A stretch of 64,000 bases of DNA from Caprimulgus europaeus (GCA_907165065.1 OU015523.1:18413834-18477833), one strand, 5' to 3'; counted from the stretch's first letter, positions 11,373 to 23,332 are shown. Notes: generated by a model from the letters alone, not told the origin. Program-made: numbers and translations.

Positions 11373-11635
11373 TAATGGCTATAAACTGGCAGAGGGGAGA
11401 TTTAGATGAGATATGAGGAAGAAATTGTTTCCTGTGAGGGTGGTGAGACACTGGCACAGGTTGCCCAGAGAAGCTGTGTCTGCCCCCTCCCTGGAAGTGT
11501 TCAAGGCCAGGTTGGATGAGGCTTTGAGCAACCTGGTCTAGTGGAAGGTGTCCCTGCTGATGGCAGGGGGGTTGGAACTGGATGAGCTTTAAGGTCCCTT
11601 CCAACCCAGACCATTCTGTGATTCTATGATTCTTA
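11373..11635 (+). mobile_element. CR1 LINE 3' end (plus segment of 5'-inverted insertion)
   Basis: A consensus-like CR1 3' end: the GGTGGTGAGACACTGGCACA block, TTCAAGGCCAGGTTGGATGA, GGTCCCTTCCAACCC and a terminal ATTCTATG-type octamer tail at about 11,635. It looks relatively little decayed beside the older CR1 fragments in the window. Confidence 0.95.
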
Positions 11636-14600
11636 TAAGAGAGAGATGGAAAGTATTATGAATTGTGGCTTACCTTTGTGGAATTATCTGTAACAGAGTA
11701 TTATTCTCTGCTTCTTCAGATGAACACTGTGCATTTATGCAAAGTAAACACAAAAAAGAGTTTTCTGCCTCCCGAAGTCTGCATGTGTCTCCTATGTACA
11801 AGATTTTAGTGAGTCTTAATAATATGGGAAGTTGAAAGAATTTGTGCTGTCTTTGTTTCTACAAAAGACAGCAAAACCAAGGTGCTGTCAGATTTTATGC
11901 ATTTCTTATATTAGCTGTTTGAAGGAGAACAGATTTAATTTAAATTTCTCAGAAAAGTAATTTTTTATTTAAAGAGCAAATGAAATAATTTTAGGAAAGG
12001 TAAACAGTCTTTTAATCCCTGTCAGATGCTAACATTTGCTTTAATGTAAAAGCTCCACTTACTACTGACAGGTGTTGTATAATAAAGAAAAGTTGCAAAG
12101 ATTATTCAGCAACACCTTATCATCAAGTAGTGCAGCTTCTGCCATGACTGGCCATTCATACAGATTCGGTAAGCTTTAAGCAAATAAAATGCAGCAAGTG
12201 TTTACATTATATTATTACACAGATCAAGTGTAAAAAGATTTCTAATTAGCATTTTTCTTAGTTAACAAACTCTGTTAGCACTAATTCCCATCAGCTGAAT
12301 TCCTTTATTTCACATTAACAGCAGTCAGAATGAAAAATCAGGTCTTTTCCCATCTTGCCCCATCTTATTACTTCAGGTACAGCAAAACATTTATTGTGCC
12401 AGGGCTGCAAAATGCTGAGGGCCGTCAATGGCAAAGGTAGGCTCGTTAGCTAAAATGTATTGACCTGCCCGTGCCGGTGTTTCAGATCATGCCATCCTTA
12501 GCGCTTATTTTGTATCTAGTGATTTTTGAGAGAGGTACTAGTCAGTGTTTGAAAATAATGGGGAGAGATTTGAGATAAACAGCTGAGCTCAGCAGTTTGA
12601 CCCAATGTACCAGCTGTGGTGTCTAAGCCCTAATTCTCTTCTATGCGGAAATATTGTGAGTACACAAATATCATAAAGTCATTGTGACTGTCTGCCATCA
12701 GCTATGACAAAGTAAGACTGAGCAAAAGGAAAGAAAGCAGAATTTCTTAGCTTTCTTTAAAATAGATGTTAAATGCAAACAGATTTTTTTTTTTGTGAAC
12801 ACACCTTCTTCCATTTGCCCTGAATTACCTTTGCTTTTCTTCATCATCCCACAAAATCCTATGATGTCTAAGCAATAAAAATTTAAAGAAAGCACCAACA
12901 AATTAGTTATTTTTACTGCAAACTCCTGTCAGTGAACCTTGAGTGCCATTACTACCAGTATGGATCATTGACATGCAACTTGTCTGGTTTCCTCTTATAC
13001 AAAAGTCTGACATTTACAAGATTTATCTGAACTTTTTTTGGAGTTTGCAACACCAACTATTGCTTTCCAGGACAGAAAATTAATTAACTGATCTTGAAAG
13101 GCTGTCTTCTGGTCTAATGATGTTTAGACAACACTAGAAACACAGAGCTATGCCACCAAGAAGTGTGAGAGTTTGGGTATAATAAAAGGCTACTCTGAAA
13201 CTGAGTCACTTCTGGGGTAGTTTTCATTTCAGAGGTGATGGAATTTCATTTTGGAGATCATAATGTACCTTTTGCACAACAGGCTCAATCAGCACTTTAT
13301 GTTCCTTTTTAGAGCTTAGTCCTTGGGATTCTAAGCTGATGCAAGTATATTGCTGTTATTTTGGGGCAGTAAGCTAGCTGTGGGAAAAGCTGATCGGTTC
13401 TGGAGCAAGGAAAATATTGACTACTAAAGCTCAACACTTACCTCATTCAGACCTTGCTGTCAGAGTTTGAGTAATTCTAGAAGCTTCGAACAACAGGCTG
13501 AGGCTCAGATCTGTAGGCAGTTAGCTCCCCAGCTACCTTGGATGATCTGAGCTTATGTACCTGGCTCACACACCTTCGGCCACACACCCTGGATCACTGG
13601 AGGTGTACTCAACGTCTAATGAGAGGGCTGTCTAATAGGGCAAACCAGGGCAGACGGAGCTGGCTGACCCTTCTTTTCTGCTGAGAATGAGTGGATTAGC
13701 AACACGTAGTAGATACAATTGGCAGCACTGCTCATCCAGTGGTTCTAATAGATTTTAATGAAACATTAGTCAGTTTTCTGTCAAGATACTAAAGGATAAA
13801 CTTATAGTCCATAGAAAATTTGTTAGTTAAAGATTCATGATTTAAACAATGTGCCTTTGTCTGATAGGTAGCATGTAGCTATCAAGAAGCAGAAGTGGAA
13901 CTGATAAATTACTAACTCAGTTAGCCAACCCCTAAGAACTGCTTCAACTCGCCAAAAGACCGTGACCTTAAAGGAAAGTTAAATCTGGCAGGGGGAGATT
14001 GAGGCCACTGACTCACAGACCCTCTACTCAATTCATACCACCCACTCAAAATAAATAGGTGGAATAATAAGGTTGAGCATGTGTACTAATTTACATGCTA
14101 GGCAAGGGGATTTTAGCCAATCAATTAATAAAATAACAATGTACATGTATTAGGAGGCTGAATACATTAATGCTTTGTGTATAAATAACCATGAATTTGA
14201 AGATTTGGTGTGTTCTCTTGGGACAGGCACCCATACATGCACATGTGTGCAATAAAAGGAAATACCTCCACTCTATGTGTGAATTGGCTCTTTGCACACT
14301 GGGTGACAGACCCAGTTTTTAGGACAAGTTGATCCACTACACATACTAGGTTGCTGTTCAGATCAGAGACTTGCAGATCTTTGCTGCCCAGCCCAGTGGA
14401 GTTCCCTGTAGAAAGCGCTATCGTTTTTGCTTTTCAGAAATATGGCAAAATGATGGAACACTTCACAGTGCCATAAACCTAATTCTTTGCCCAAGTTTTC
14501 AGGAGAAAGAACTATTGATGATGCAGCTTGGCCTCTGGGAGGCATTCCTCAAGGCTGCATTTATGCCATCATCAATTATTCCATCAACTAGCCAGAAACT

Positions 14601-14930
14601 GTGTGGTTTTTCTGAAAGAATGACTACATTGCTGTTCCTGATTTTATCTACGGAGGGGATGTGAAGGCGTGGAGAGAATAAAGGAAGGACAGAGCTCAAA
14701 ACAACAACCCTGGGGCACACTGCATTGCTGCTGCTACATACAAACCAGCAGTCTATGCAGCTGGAAGTGTGAGAAGGGTGAGAAGGCACTGAAAGGCGGG
14801 CGTTTGAAGGTGGGAGAAATAATTCCAGTTCTGTCCATGCAAATACACTGCTGATGGGACATGGTGCTGGTGGGCCATGGCACTATTACCATTAGGGACT
14901 GTGCTATGTGTTTAATGTCTTTTTAAACTG
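11636..14930. other. Gene-free stretch
   Basis: No supported exon. It contains the candidate element at 12,100-12,515. The open frames at 14,371-14,664 (plus) and 14,499-14,789 (minus) have no recognisable domain; the former lies just upstream of the integrase fossil, but I could not match it to Gypsy Pol. Confidence 0.45.
12100..12515. promoter_or_regulatory. Candidate conserved non-coding cluster
   Basis: This is non-repetitive DNA with two parts. About 12,190-12,300 holds dense AT-rich homeodomain-like cores, such as TCTAATTAGC and ACTAATTCCC. About 12,419-12,512 retains at least five CpGs in a CpG-poor setting. There is no coding signature. Confidence 0.3.
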
Positions 14931-15235
14931 AGATACCCTGACCTGCCTTAACCTATTTGTTTGCCCATCCTCCCACACTGGGCTCTGGACCCCCACTTAC
15001 ATATTTGGAATTTAAAGAATTGTTGAAGCAGGGAAACATTATGCACAGACTTTCATCCATTTGTTATCCTCAAGCCAGTGGGGAAATAGAATGTTTTAAT
15101 CGAGTTTTGAAAGGCTGCTGACCTGGACAGGAAGCCCTGGAAATAATTTGCATTAGACTTTTTAAAAGAACAGCTTATCGATCTGATAAAGATCAAACTG
15201 GGCATGTCGTACCCAGCTGCTCTCTGGGATATTTA
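14931..15235 (+). pseudogene. Fossil Ty3/Gypsy-like integrase core (pol fragment)
   Basis: Seen: from 14,951 one frame of 95 codons contains TYLFAHPP, GPPLTYLEFKELLKQG, HRLSSICYPQASGEIE and FNRVLKGC, then a TGA at 15,119-15,121. It continues in the same frame through RTAYRSDKDQTG and VPSCSLGYL to a stop at 15,236. Upstream, RYPDLP (14,931-14,948) is in another frame, so a frameshift separates it. Known: order and spacing match the Ty3/Gypsy (Metaviridae) rve core, including the Asp...35 residues...Glu rule, the YPQxxGxxExFNR block and the later YRxTPHxTTG-like block. The second catalytic Asp position reads Gly (GGC) and the catalytic Glu is kept, with exactly 35 residues between. Integrase would insert element DNA into the host genome; this copy is broken. 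I cannot find the Zn-binding domain, RT or LTRs nearby. Alternative source: an integrase-derived host gene or a Ginger-type transposase. Confidence 0.65.
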
Positions 15236-15267
15236 TGAGGATTTGATGATGGGTGCTTCAAAAAGCC

Positions 15268-15319
15268 TGTGGGTTTGGTTGTTTTTTGTTGTTGGGTTTT
15301 TTGTTTGGGTTTTTTTTTT
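15268..15319. repeat. Pure G/T tract, 52 bases
   Basis: Only G and T occur on the plus strand, with repeated GGGTTT steps. It starts about 30 bases after the integrase fossil. It could be the reversed A/C-rich tail of an insertion, or simple-sequence drift; no target duplication was identified. Confidence 0.7.
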
Positions 15320-15892
15320 CAGATAACATAGGACACTGGTACTGCAGTATGTATGAAATATAATTTGGAGGAAGAATGATGGAATAACAAAATACAAAGC
15401 TATTTGTATGTTAAATATCTGTATTTTCAGTGTTGTTCTGTATGCATTTGTGAAGTTGGAGCTGCAAAACTCAGGATAGATTCTTGATAGTTTTCTTTTA
15501 CGCAGTGAAAGAGCAAGACTGTTCTCCTGTAAGCTAACAGATGCTCAGTACTTTGTGTCTTTGAAAAGAAAAGTACAAGCATAGAAATGCAAACATCAGT
15601 GTGGGAGATCACAGCCCTTCCTAGGTAGAACAGATAACTAGGCTCCTTCATGGAAGAGGATATATGTGTTACAGAGTTACCCTCTGTGCTAACCCTCCCA
15701 CTGCACTTCAGATGAAGGCTACCCACTTGGACCAGAAACCGGGGGATGCCTGTGTACGTGCTGAACAATGAAACTATAATGTTTCCTATATGATCATTTG
15801 GTTGTTTCAAGCTTAGCAGTTATTTATGTATTAATGCATGTGCACTATTTGCTATACCAGTTTGAGACTGAGCTCACTGTTCTGGTGAAAAA

Positions 15893-16228
15893 GTTCCTAT
15901 GTTTATAAATATCTAAGGGGCAGGTGTCAGGGGGATAGGGCTAGACTCATGGTGGCTAGCAATAGGACAGGGAGTGATGGGCATGGGCTGGAACACAGGT
16001 TGTTCCACTTAAACATGAGGAGAGGCTTCTTCACTGTGGAGGTGACAGAGCACTGGAACAGGCTGCCCAGAGAGGTTGTGGAATCTCCTCCTCTGGAGAG
16101 ATTCAAAACCCACCTGGATGCAGTCTTGTGCAATTTGCTCTAGGTGAACTTGCTTTTGCAAGGGGGTCGGACTGAATGATCTCCAGAGGTGCCTTTCAAC
16201 CCCTACCATTCTGTGATTCTGTGATTAT
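15893..16228 (+). mobile_element. CR1 LINE 3' fragment
   Basis: It contains the CR1 blocks TTTATAAATATCTAAGGGG, GACAGAGCACTGGAACAGGC, TGATCTCCAGAGGTGCC and a tail of ATTCTGTG octamers. It is 5'-truncated in the usual way and belongs to the CR1 subgroup with the 'GATCTCCAGAGGTCCC' end. Confidence 0.95.
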
Positions 16229-17639
16229 CACAAATCTGCTCATCCCTATGCCGCTCTGCGCTCTCTTATATCCAGCAAAAGGCAATTTTCATAAGGACAG
16301 CTCACTATTTAACTGCATGCTTCTTTCACATTAATGGAATGAAAAACAAAACACCATTAGCTTGGTGCCATTTTAAAGAATAAAGTTTTAATTAACATTA
16401 GACAAATCAAACAAATGCCTACTGCTCCAGGGCAGTGGAAGCCTATTTTCTCTCAACTCCCCATTAGATTCCTAATTTATGCATTTCCTATGTTTTCCAC
16501 AATAGTGGATTTGGGCAGGGTGTGGGCTGCAGTTTGCTGGCACAGTGATGTGGGCTCATGGCAGCAGCGAGCCAGCAATAACTCTAGGAGCAGAATTATC
16601 TGTGCCAGCATGAGGGCTCTTATATCTAGTCAGGGAATGTAATTTAAGCTGGTGGTTTAGCTTCTCCAGCAGAAGGCCTCCTGTTAGCACGGGAGTCTCC
16701 GTGTGGACAGCCACATTGGGAGAGTGGCTATCAGGAAAAGATCTGCAGTTTAGACAAGGGAGCATGTAGAGGAAGCTCTGGAAGCTGATCCCTGTAATTC
16801 CCAAGAATGCCAAGGAAACCAGTGGTTTGGAGGCCACATGAAGTGCACTGTGGCAGGACCACTGGAGACTGAGGTTGTACAACTGCTGTGATGCAGCACC
16901 AGTCTCCAGCCCAATGGATGCTAACAGAGAAGGGTGAGCACAGCCCAGCCTGGGACAAACATCTTTCAGAGATGGCAATGTGCCGATCCCACCATTGATT
17001 CAGAGACCACCAGAATGATTTGTTTTTCAACTTCTAAACAGGAATAGATGCTGCTTGACAAGAATATGCAACTACTCTATCCATCAGAGAAGGAGACAAC
17101 TCTGCAGGGATCTCTTTGCAGTGACCTTGGCCTCACTCCATAGCTGGGTAAGACGTTAGGTTTCCTGGGGTCTCAGGGAATGGACATACTGATGTTTAGG
17201 CTTGGATCTGGAAAACCTGAGGCCCAGAGGAGCTGATTTACATCCTCTGGCTCCTCTTCCTTGATCTGGTGTTTGCAGCGTCCTGTGGAGTCCTCTGCCA
17301 TCATCCTCTCTGCACCCACAGCTGCTTTCAGCCCTGCTGCTTTGCCTCACCACCTGTTGGTAGATGCACTCTCACGCGCAGCCTCCAGCCCAGGGAGATT
17401 AGACCCACTCATATCTGAAATGATTGAAAGTGAAAATGGCTCAGCCTCCTCCATGCTGCTCCCCTATGGACCTCTGTCCCCCCCTGAGCAGCTGCCCCCC
17501 CACCCATGAAGCCCCTTGAAGCAGCTGCTGTCCGTCTGGCTGTCCTGGCCTCCTTGTCAGCTGTTTGATGTCACCCATCAATCTTCCATCTTTCTTGCAA
17601 ATCTCTGATGATCAAGTTTCACATTTCCAGGACTCTGGC
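16229..17639. other. Gene-free stretch
   Basis: No supported exon, repeat or RNA gene recognised. Open frames up to about 140 codons (minus, 16,978-16,556) lack domain signatures and plausible splice context. Confidence 0.4.
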
Positions 17640-17885
17640 TGTAAAGCCCCTTTCACTGGTATAATTAGTAATTAGAGGAAAAATGTTAGCAAACTCCTCT
17701 TGGCATAAACAGACACTCAATCCCCATCTGTCAGGTCAGGAAATTCACATTAGAAGGCCCAATACAGATATTTCTATCTGAGCTGAGTGACCGCACACGC
17801 TCTGCACTATTTAATTAAGCTGGCCACATGACAAGGGGCAAGAGCTATTTATAAGTGACCACTTAAATTATAAACAATTTTCAGT
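17640..17885. promoter_or_regulatory. Candidate enhancer: homeodomain, MEF2 and NK2-like sites
   Basis: Seen: ATAATTAGTAATTAGAGG (about 17,661), ATTTAATTAAGCTGG (about 17,808), then CTATTTATAA at 17,845-17,854 overlapping AAGTGACCACTT at 17,853-17,864. Known: CTATTTATAA fits the MEF2 consensus and AAGTG/CACTT are NK2-class half sites, here as an inverted pair. Two retained CpGs lie close by (ACCGCACACGC). The stretch is non-repetitive. Inference: a possible tissue enhancer; conservation is untested. Confidence 0.35.
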
Positions 17886-18139
17886 GTTGTGAAAGTCATG
17901 GTGTCTTTCCCTCTAGGAGTCCCCATGGGCTTTAAAAGAATTAGCTCTTTCAGCAATGCTCTGCAAACTTTGGAAAGGAGATGGAGGGTCATTCATGACT
18001 GCTGTTCAGGTCCATGGTCTGTCATGGAGCTGCACTGCTGGGATGGCTCCCTTCAGTGGAGTCATCCTATCATTCAAGCGTGACAGGTAAGGCAGACTGA
18101 GGACTGGATCTCTTCAGTACAGTGGACAAACTCATGACA

Positions 18140-18408
18140 ATAGGTGAAGCTGAAGACAGATTATTTCAGACTGGAGAGAAGGCCTTGCATATTAAATGTG
18201 GAACATAGCTAATGGCTGGGGACAATTAGCAAGTGTTCTGATGAACCCTTCTCTGTAAAGCTTCCAGATGAGATTGGATGTTTCTTTCTCTTGTAACAGA
18301 TGCTTTAGCTCTAAAATAAGCTAATTTAGGCAAGTTTTGGGCCTTGCATTATGCAGGAGGCTGGAGCAGATGATCACAATGTCTTCTTCTGGCTTTATAA
18401 TCTGTAAT
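18140..18408 (+). mobile_element. Ancient CR1-type LINE 3' fragment
   Basis: Degenerate, but in consensus order: GAGATTGGATGTTTCTTTCT, then TTATGCAGGAGG, GATGATCACAATG and a CTTCTGGC... end. This matches the older CR1 type widespread in turtles and crocodilians rather than the young avian subfamilies. It is much more diverged than the avian CR1 copies here. Confidence 0.7.
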
Positions 18409-19394
18409 GGAACCAAATTATGCCAGCCAGGCCATGCCTAATATGTAACTTGGGCGGTATACATTGTTGTTTCCTTCAGCACATCCTCTGGTCTTGTTTG
18501 GCTCCTCTTGAGAGCTGTTTTTTCCTCTTCTGCAGAGGAGAAGATTCACATATGACAGAGGATCAAGCTTTACTCAATCGGAATTAGAAAGTATGATGTG
18601 ATTCTTCAAGAAGTATTTAACTTTAAAGTACCCAGGCCACTGTATAGCTTAAAGAGACCTACCTAAGGAGCTTGAGAGGGACAGAGTGAACCACAGCTGC
18701 TGGAGTGGGAAAAGAGGAGTTTCTAGAGAGCAAAAGAACCCTCAGAAGCTGTATGAGGTGTTTCTTGTCATAGGCTTTTTATCTGCACGATACGTAGCTG
18801 AAGAAGGGCGCAGATAATTATATTTTTGTTGGAACCATTTCCAGATATGCTGAACACTGTGTCTCAGGGTAGTAAAAATCAAACTGGACATTGAGTTCAC
18901 TGGTAGATAAAAAATAGAAATTAATACAGCATCACAGGAGAAATTGTAAGAAAAACAGAGTTAAATTCTTACAGTAGCATAACCTCATACTTTTGACATG
19001 ATGCATGCCTCACAATGCTGACCTTATTTTAAACAACTGAAAAGTATTTGACCTTAACAACCTAATAGTATTCTCTTAAAATATTTTTCTGAGCTTATAT
19101 TCCTAGGCCTCAAAAAGGAAAGGTGAACTGGAGGAAAAATAAACCAGTTATGTAGGATCACACTGACATCCTTAACTCCACAACTGATAACTTAAGATCA
19201 CTTTCAGCAGCCCCCGTCACTTGAGCTAACTGGAATAACTGGTAACAGCAGAAGTTTGCTATTTGGTAGATGAATGAGCATTAAAAAGAAATGAGGTCAT
19301 ACAATTCTTACTATCACGTACTATTGGCTTTCAGAGAGACTCTATGGCAGGGAAGGAGTGGTGGGATGTGGACTCTGTTCCAATGGTGACTGAG
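18409..19394. other. Gene-free stretch
   Basis: Nothing recognised: no supported exon, repeat family or RNA gene. Confidence 0.4.
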
Positions 19395-20090
19395 ATCAAA
19401 GGAGACCTCCTCTGCCATCTCCAAATAAGCCGTGATCTTTGTGCCCCCTCGCTGTTCCCTGGTCCTTGCTGCAGTTCTATCTTTACCCCATACTTAAATA
19501 CATGTTGTAGTTCAATCCCTTTTCCCCACCCCTGCCCCAGTTTCTTGGCCCAGCTTGTCTCCCACTCCCTTCTCTGATTTGTCTCACCAACATTGACTAG
19601 TTCCTCGATCAACTTGTTTCTCCGCCACTCTAAGTTTACAGTTGTTTCTCCCTACTTGTGTTTCTCGCAATCTCTTGTTGCCCCGTACAACTCCAGCTTC
19701 TCACCCTCTTTTCTGCCTTCTTTACTCTTTTCTCCCTGCCCAGCCTCTGGGTTTGTCTAGACCAACTCTACCTTGGACACAACTCCTGCTAGAACTAATC
19801 TCTCTCCTGCCACACCTCTTCATCTGTCAGGTTTCCAGTGTACCTGTGGCTCCAGCCTTTTCCTCAAACTGATTCTTTCCTCCTCAGATTCCTCCTCCTC
19901 TTTTCTTCTGAATGTAGCCTTCCCTTTTCCTTAGATTGATGCCCTGAGCATTAGCCAAACAACTCCTGTTTGAAATTTCTGTGCTCCAGTCAATTCCCTG
20001 CTCTGTACCAATTAGGTTTTACTCCTTCTCTCCTTCCTTCACATCCGCTTCCATTCAGTGGGTCCTCTCCACCATGTTTTCTGGGTGCCA
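19395..20090 (+). repeat. Long pyrimidine-rich (C+T) block
   Basis: About 700 bases are strongly C+T-biased on the plus strand, with no fixed unit. The shift is clear against both flanks. A short CR1 fragment sits at its right edge. It could be a decayed simple repeat or an unclassified element; open frames within it are compositional. Confidence 0.6.
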
Positions 20091-20098
20091 GATGCAGA

Positions 20099-20156
20099 TC
20101 ACAGAATCACAGAATGGTAGGGGCTGGAAGGGACCACTGGAGATCATCTAGTCCAA
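20099..20156 (-). mobile_element. CR1 LINE 3' end, short fragment
   Basis: Begins with the reversed octamer tail (TCACAGAATCACAGAATGG) and continues with GGGACCACTGGAGATCATCT, the reverse complement of the CR1 3' end. Only about 58 bases are recognisable. Confidence 0.9.
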
Positions 20157-20696
20157 GATCATTGCAGTCCCAAGGGAGTCTGTCCTACCACTGTTAACTC
20201 TAGGAGCAGTGTCTGTAAGAAGCAACGTACTTGACTTCTTCTGCATGCAAATCATGCCCAAAATCCTTGGTGACTTCAGCTGCGCAGCTTTGACCTGTGC
20301 ATATCAAAATGAGACCTTTCTTTCCAACTTGGCTTCACAAGGAGAGAAAGAGGAACACTCGACTCAAAAGACATTCCCTCTCATAGGACCACATTTTCAT
20401 TTGGCCTTTAGTATCACTACAATTTCTAAAATAAATTTACCAGAACATGTTCAATATGAGAAAAAAAAAAGTCCATAATTTCATCTTTCAATTTTTTAAA
20501 TTGAATTTTCCAGACAAATTTTTTGTCATGAATATGACAATGACTGGGGCAAGCAAAGGACAGAGAGTCTAGACAGAATGGGAGAAGTCTAAGTGAAAGG
20601 AGACTTGAAGAGGAAGAAATGTATACCAAAGGTATCTATGTCTTTTTTGCTTTATCAGCAGTTGAAGTAGATCTTAAACAACACAGTTATGATGTA

Positions 20697-20945
20697 GTAC
20701 TCTCTTCACCCCTCTGCTTGTCTTGTCTTCTCCTGCTTCATTCACTCTCTTCTCTAATTCCCTGTCTCCAACATCTTTATTCTTCAGTTCTGTACCTGTT
20801 TCATCTCCTACTCTTTTTCCTTATACTCCCTTTGCACCTCATTTTGTTTTTCTTTTCTACTCTACCTTTTAATTATCTCCTAAATCTCTTCTCTTGGCTC
20901 CTTTTCCCTCATGTCATAACTTTCTTCCCCCCTTCAATCTGCTCC
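20697..20945 (+). repeat. Pyrimidine-rich (C+T) block
   Basis: About 250 bases are dominated by C and T on the plus strand. Open frames through it are rich in Leu, Ser, Pro and Phe purely from composition. Confidence 0.6.
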
Positions 20946-21589
20946 ATGGAATAACTATGGCTATGAGGAAAAAAATAAAGCCAAGAACCATAGCTGTAAG
21001 GCCAGATGTCTGTACATCAGTGTTCATTTGTACTCTTATTTTTGGTCATACACAAAATGTGCCCAGCTGTTGCACTAAGCCCTTTAAGCAATCAACAAAT
21101 CCCTGCTCTGCCTGCCCTGAATATATTCATCCATAGAAGCCCATCTGGAATTGCTCATCTCTTCTCAGGTCTTCTTAAACTACTTCTGGGTTTGATTGAA
21201 GAAATTATTTTATAAAGAACATTTTGAGAAAATATGAGCAAATCCCATCATCTTAGTTGAAATCTCTTTCAAGTGACACTATGTTTTCCACCGTGAAAGC
21301 TGGGTGTGTTTTCTCTTCATTGTTCTGTGTCCTCTCTATCTGTCCCTCCCTTGCTTCATCTCCATTCCTCCATATATTACTGCTGTGCTGTGAATTTGCT
21401 GGAGAATGTGTCTGATTTGTCTATGTTTGAAAGCCCCAGGCTGCTTAGTGATAACACCTGTCCAGCCAGTTAGAGAGGGTGCAGATCTAATGGGGACTGC
21501 AAAGGGAGGCAGAGGCAGCTCTCTCCATTCAACACTGAGGGTTAATACAAGGAAAATATTGATGTTTTATTAAATTACTCCTATAGGTC

Positions 21590-21880
21590 GGATCATATAA
21601 CATGCCCAAGATCTAAACAATGATCCTGTTCTGGAGGAATGTGAGGTTCAGACTGATGAGATAAACCGTTTGCTGGAATATCTCTCTGAGTTCACTAAAT
21701 TGCTTCCCTTATTTAATTACAAATTAATTGAAAACACTCCTTGCCCAGCGGAACAATACTTAAAACCTGATTTGTTGATAGTATCCTAATCCTCTTTAAT
21801 ATTCCCATAGACTCTCCCATGATTATGTCACCAATTTTACACTTTTTTTGACTTTGGCAAAATCTTTTATGCAGGACTCA
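21590..21880. promoter_or_regulatory. Candidate conserved non-coding element
   Basis: AT-rich, non-repetitive DNA with clustered homeodomain cores (TTTAATTACAAATTAATTG at about 21,713-21,731) and retained CpGs (about 21,589, 21,668 and 21,750). No coding or repeat signature. The call rests on motif density alone. Confidence 0.25.
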
Positions 21881-23332
21881 TTTACATAAATAAGAGAAAT
21901 AGCTGCAGCCCTGGGGTAGACACAGTCTTACTAATCCCAGCCAGGGTGATGCTGACATAAATAACAAAGTGGCACACTTGCAATTGATGTATATTTGGTA
22001 GCAGAGACATAACCAGAGCTCAGATGGGAAGGATGTAGCTTTGCTAGCAGAGAGGGGAGATGAGTATTTGGACAGGAAGCAAATTAAATCCATGCAGGAA
22101 GAGTTTGAGTTATGGAATTAGTTGAATTTAAAAGCATCTGTTGAGTCACATGCCTTCTGCTTGTTGCATTTCTAGCCTTCAACCAGTAGAAGATTACTCT
22201 CCTTGCTGCACTTTTCAGTACTTAGCATGATCTTTCTCTTGATACTCCGAGGCAGGCAGAGTTTGCCTGAAGCAGAGAGCTCCACTGTGTGGTAGAAAAT
22301 CCTGGCCAACAAGGAGAAAAATCTAAGTTTACTTCCAGTCCCCGGGAAGCAAGTTGCTAATTTTTCAGCCAAGCCATTGGCCTCTCCATCTGGGATGATG
22401 TCTACTTGCCTACTGGGAAATGCTTTGTAAAAACAATAGAAATGCAAATATAGCAGTGATAAAGTACTTAGCAAAATAAAATTCTTACAAAATATCTGTC
22501 AGCCAGCATCTTACGCAGACAGATCAACACTATGAATCCAAACCACTGTCTGCTTTCCTTTGCCCAGATAAAAGCTCCTTCTTTCCCTTCTATCCTATAG
22601 CTGACCTTTCTCCTGAAACACTAATCAATTAAATATAATATAAAGAATTTATATAGTGTACCAAAAAGGCTGACTGATCTGGGCAATTTTGTACACCAGG
22701 ATGGAGGAAAGAAAAAATAAAATCTGGTGATTCTAGGTCTGGATTTGTTAAAGCACCTTCCCTAGCTTCAGTGGGGACAGGATGCAGGGATGAGGGGATG
22801 TTTTATGCAGGTTGGTCCTGGCTATTTTGGGTAACAAGTGAAAAAGGTTGAAGTCTAATAGGCATCTGGTGCAAATCCCAGGGCCCTGGGGACATGCAGT
22901 CTTAGGAAGACACTCCTTGAGAAGGGGAGTACTCACTTCACACTCCCATCTCGGCAGATTTTTTCAAGTGTAGCCCTGTCCCTAGCACATAACTGCAATC
23001 TGCTTCTGAAGTAATAGCCCTATGAGTTGTAATGTCACAGCAGCTAGGTCCCTGCAAAAGCCACACCCTGCTGTAGGTGGTAAAGGCTAAGACTTACTAC
23101 CATCCTATGAACGCCAAATAGCTACAGAAGTCATTTAGTTAGCTCACAGATGGGCATAGTTCAGAGGCTTCTCTGCATTATGTCCATCTGTGTTGTAGAT
23201 CTGGAAGGCTGAGATTGCATGTGCTGAGTTTTCCAGAAAACTGAGGCTCTTAACACAGAGGAACTATAAGGTATTGCCTGAAGCTCTGCATTTGGTTGGG
23301 CTATTTAGCCAGGTTCCTGTGAAAATAAGGTG
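21881..23332. other. Gene-free stretch
   Basis: No supported exon, repeat or RNA gene recognised. Confidence 0.4.

Noticed and set aside
15427-15810. 127-codon minus-strand frame next to the integrase fossil
   Set aside because: Translation does not resemble Gag, protease, RT, RNase H or envelope sequences; likely chance.
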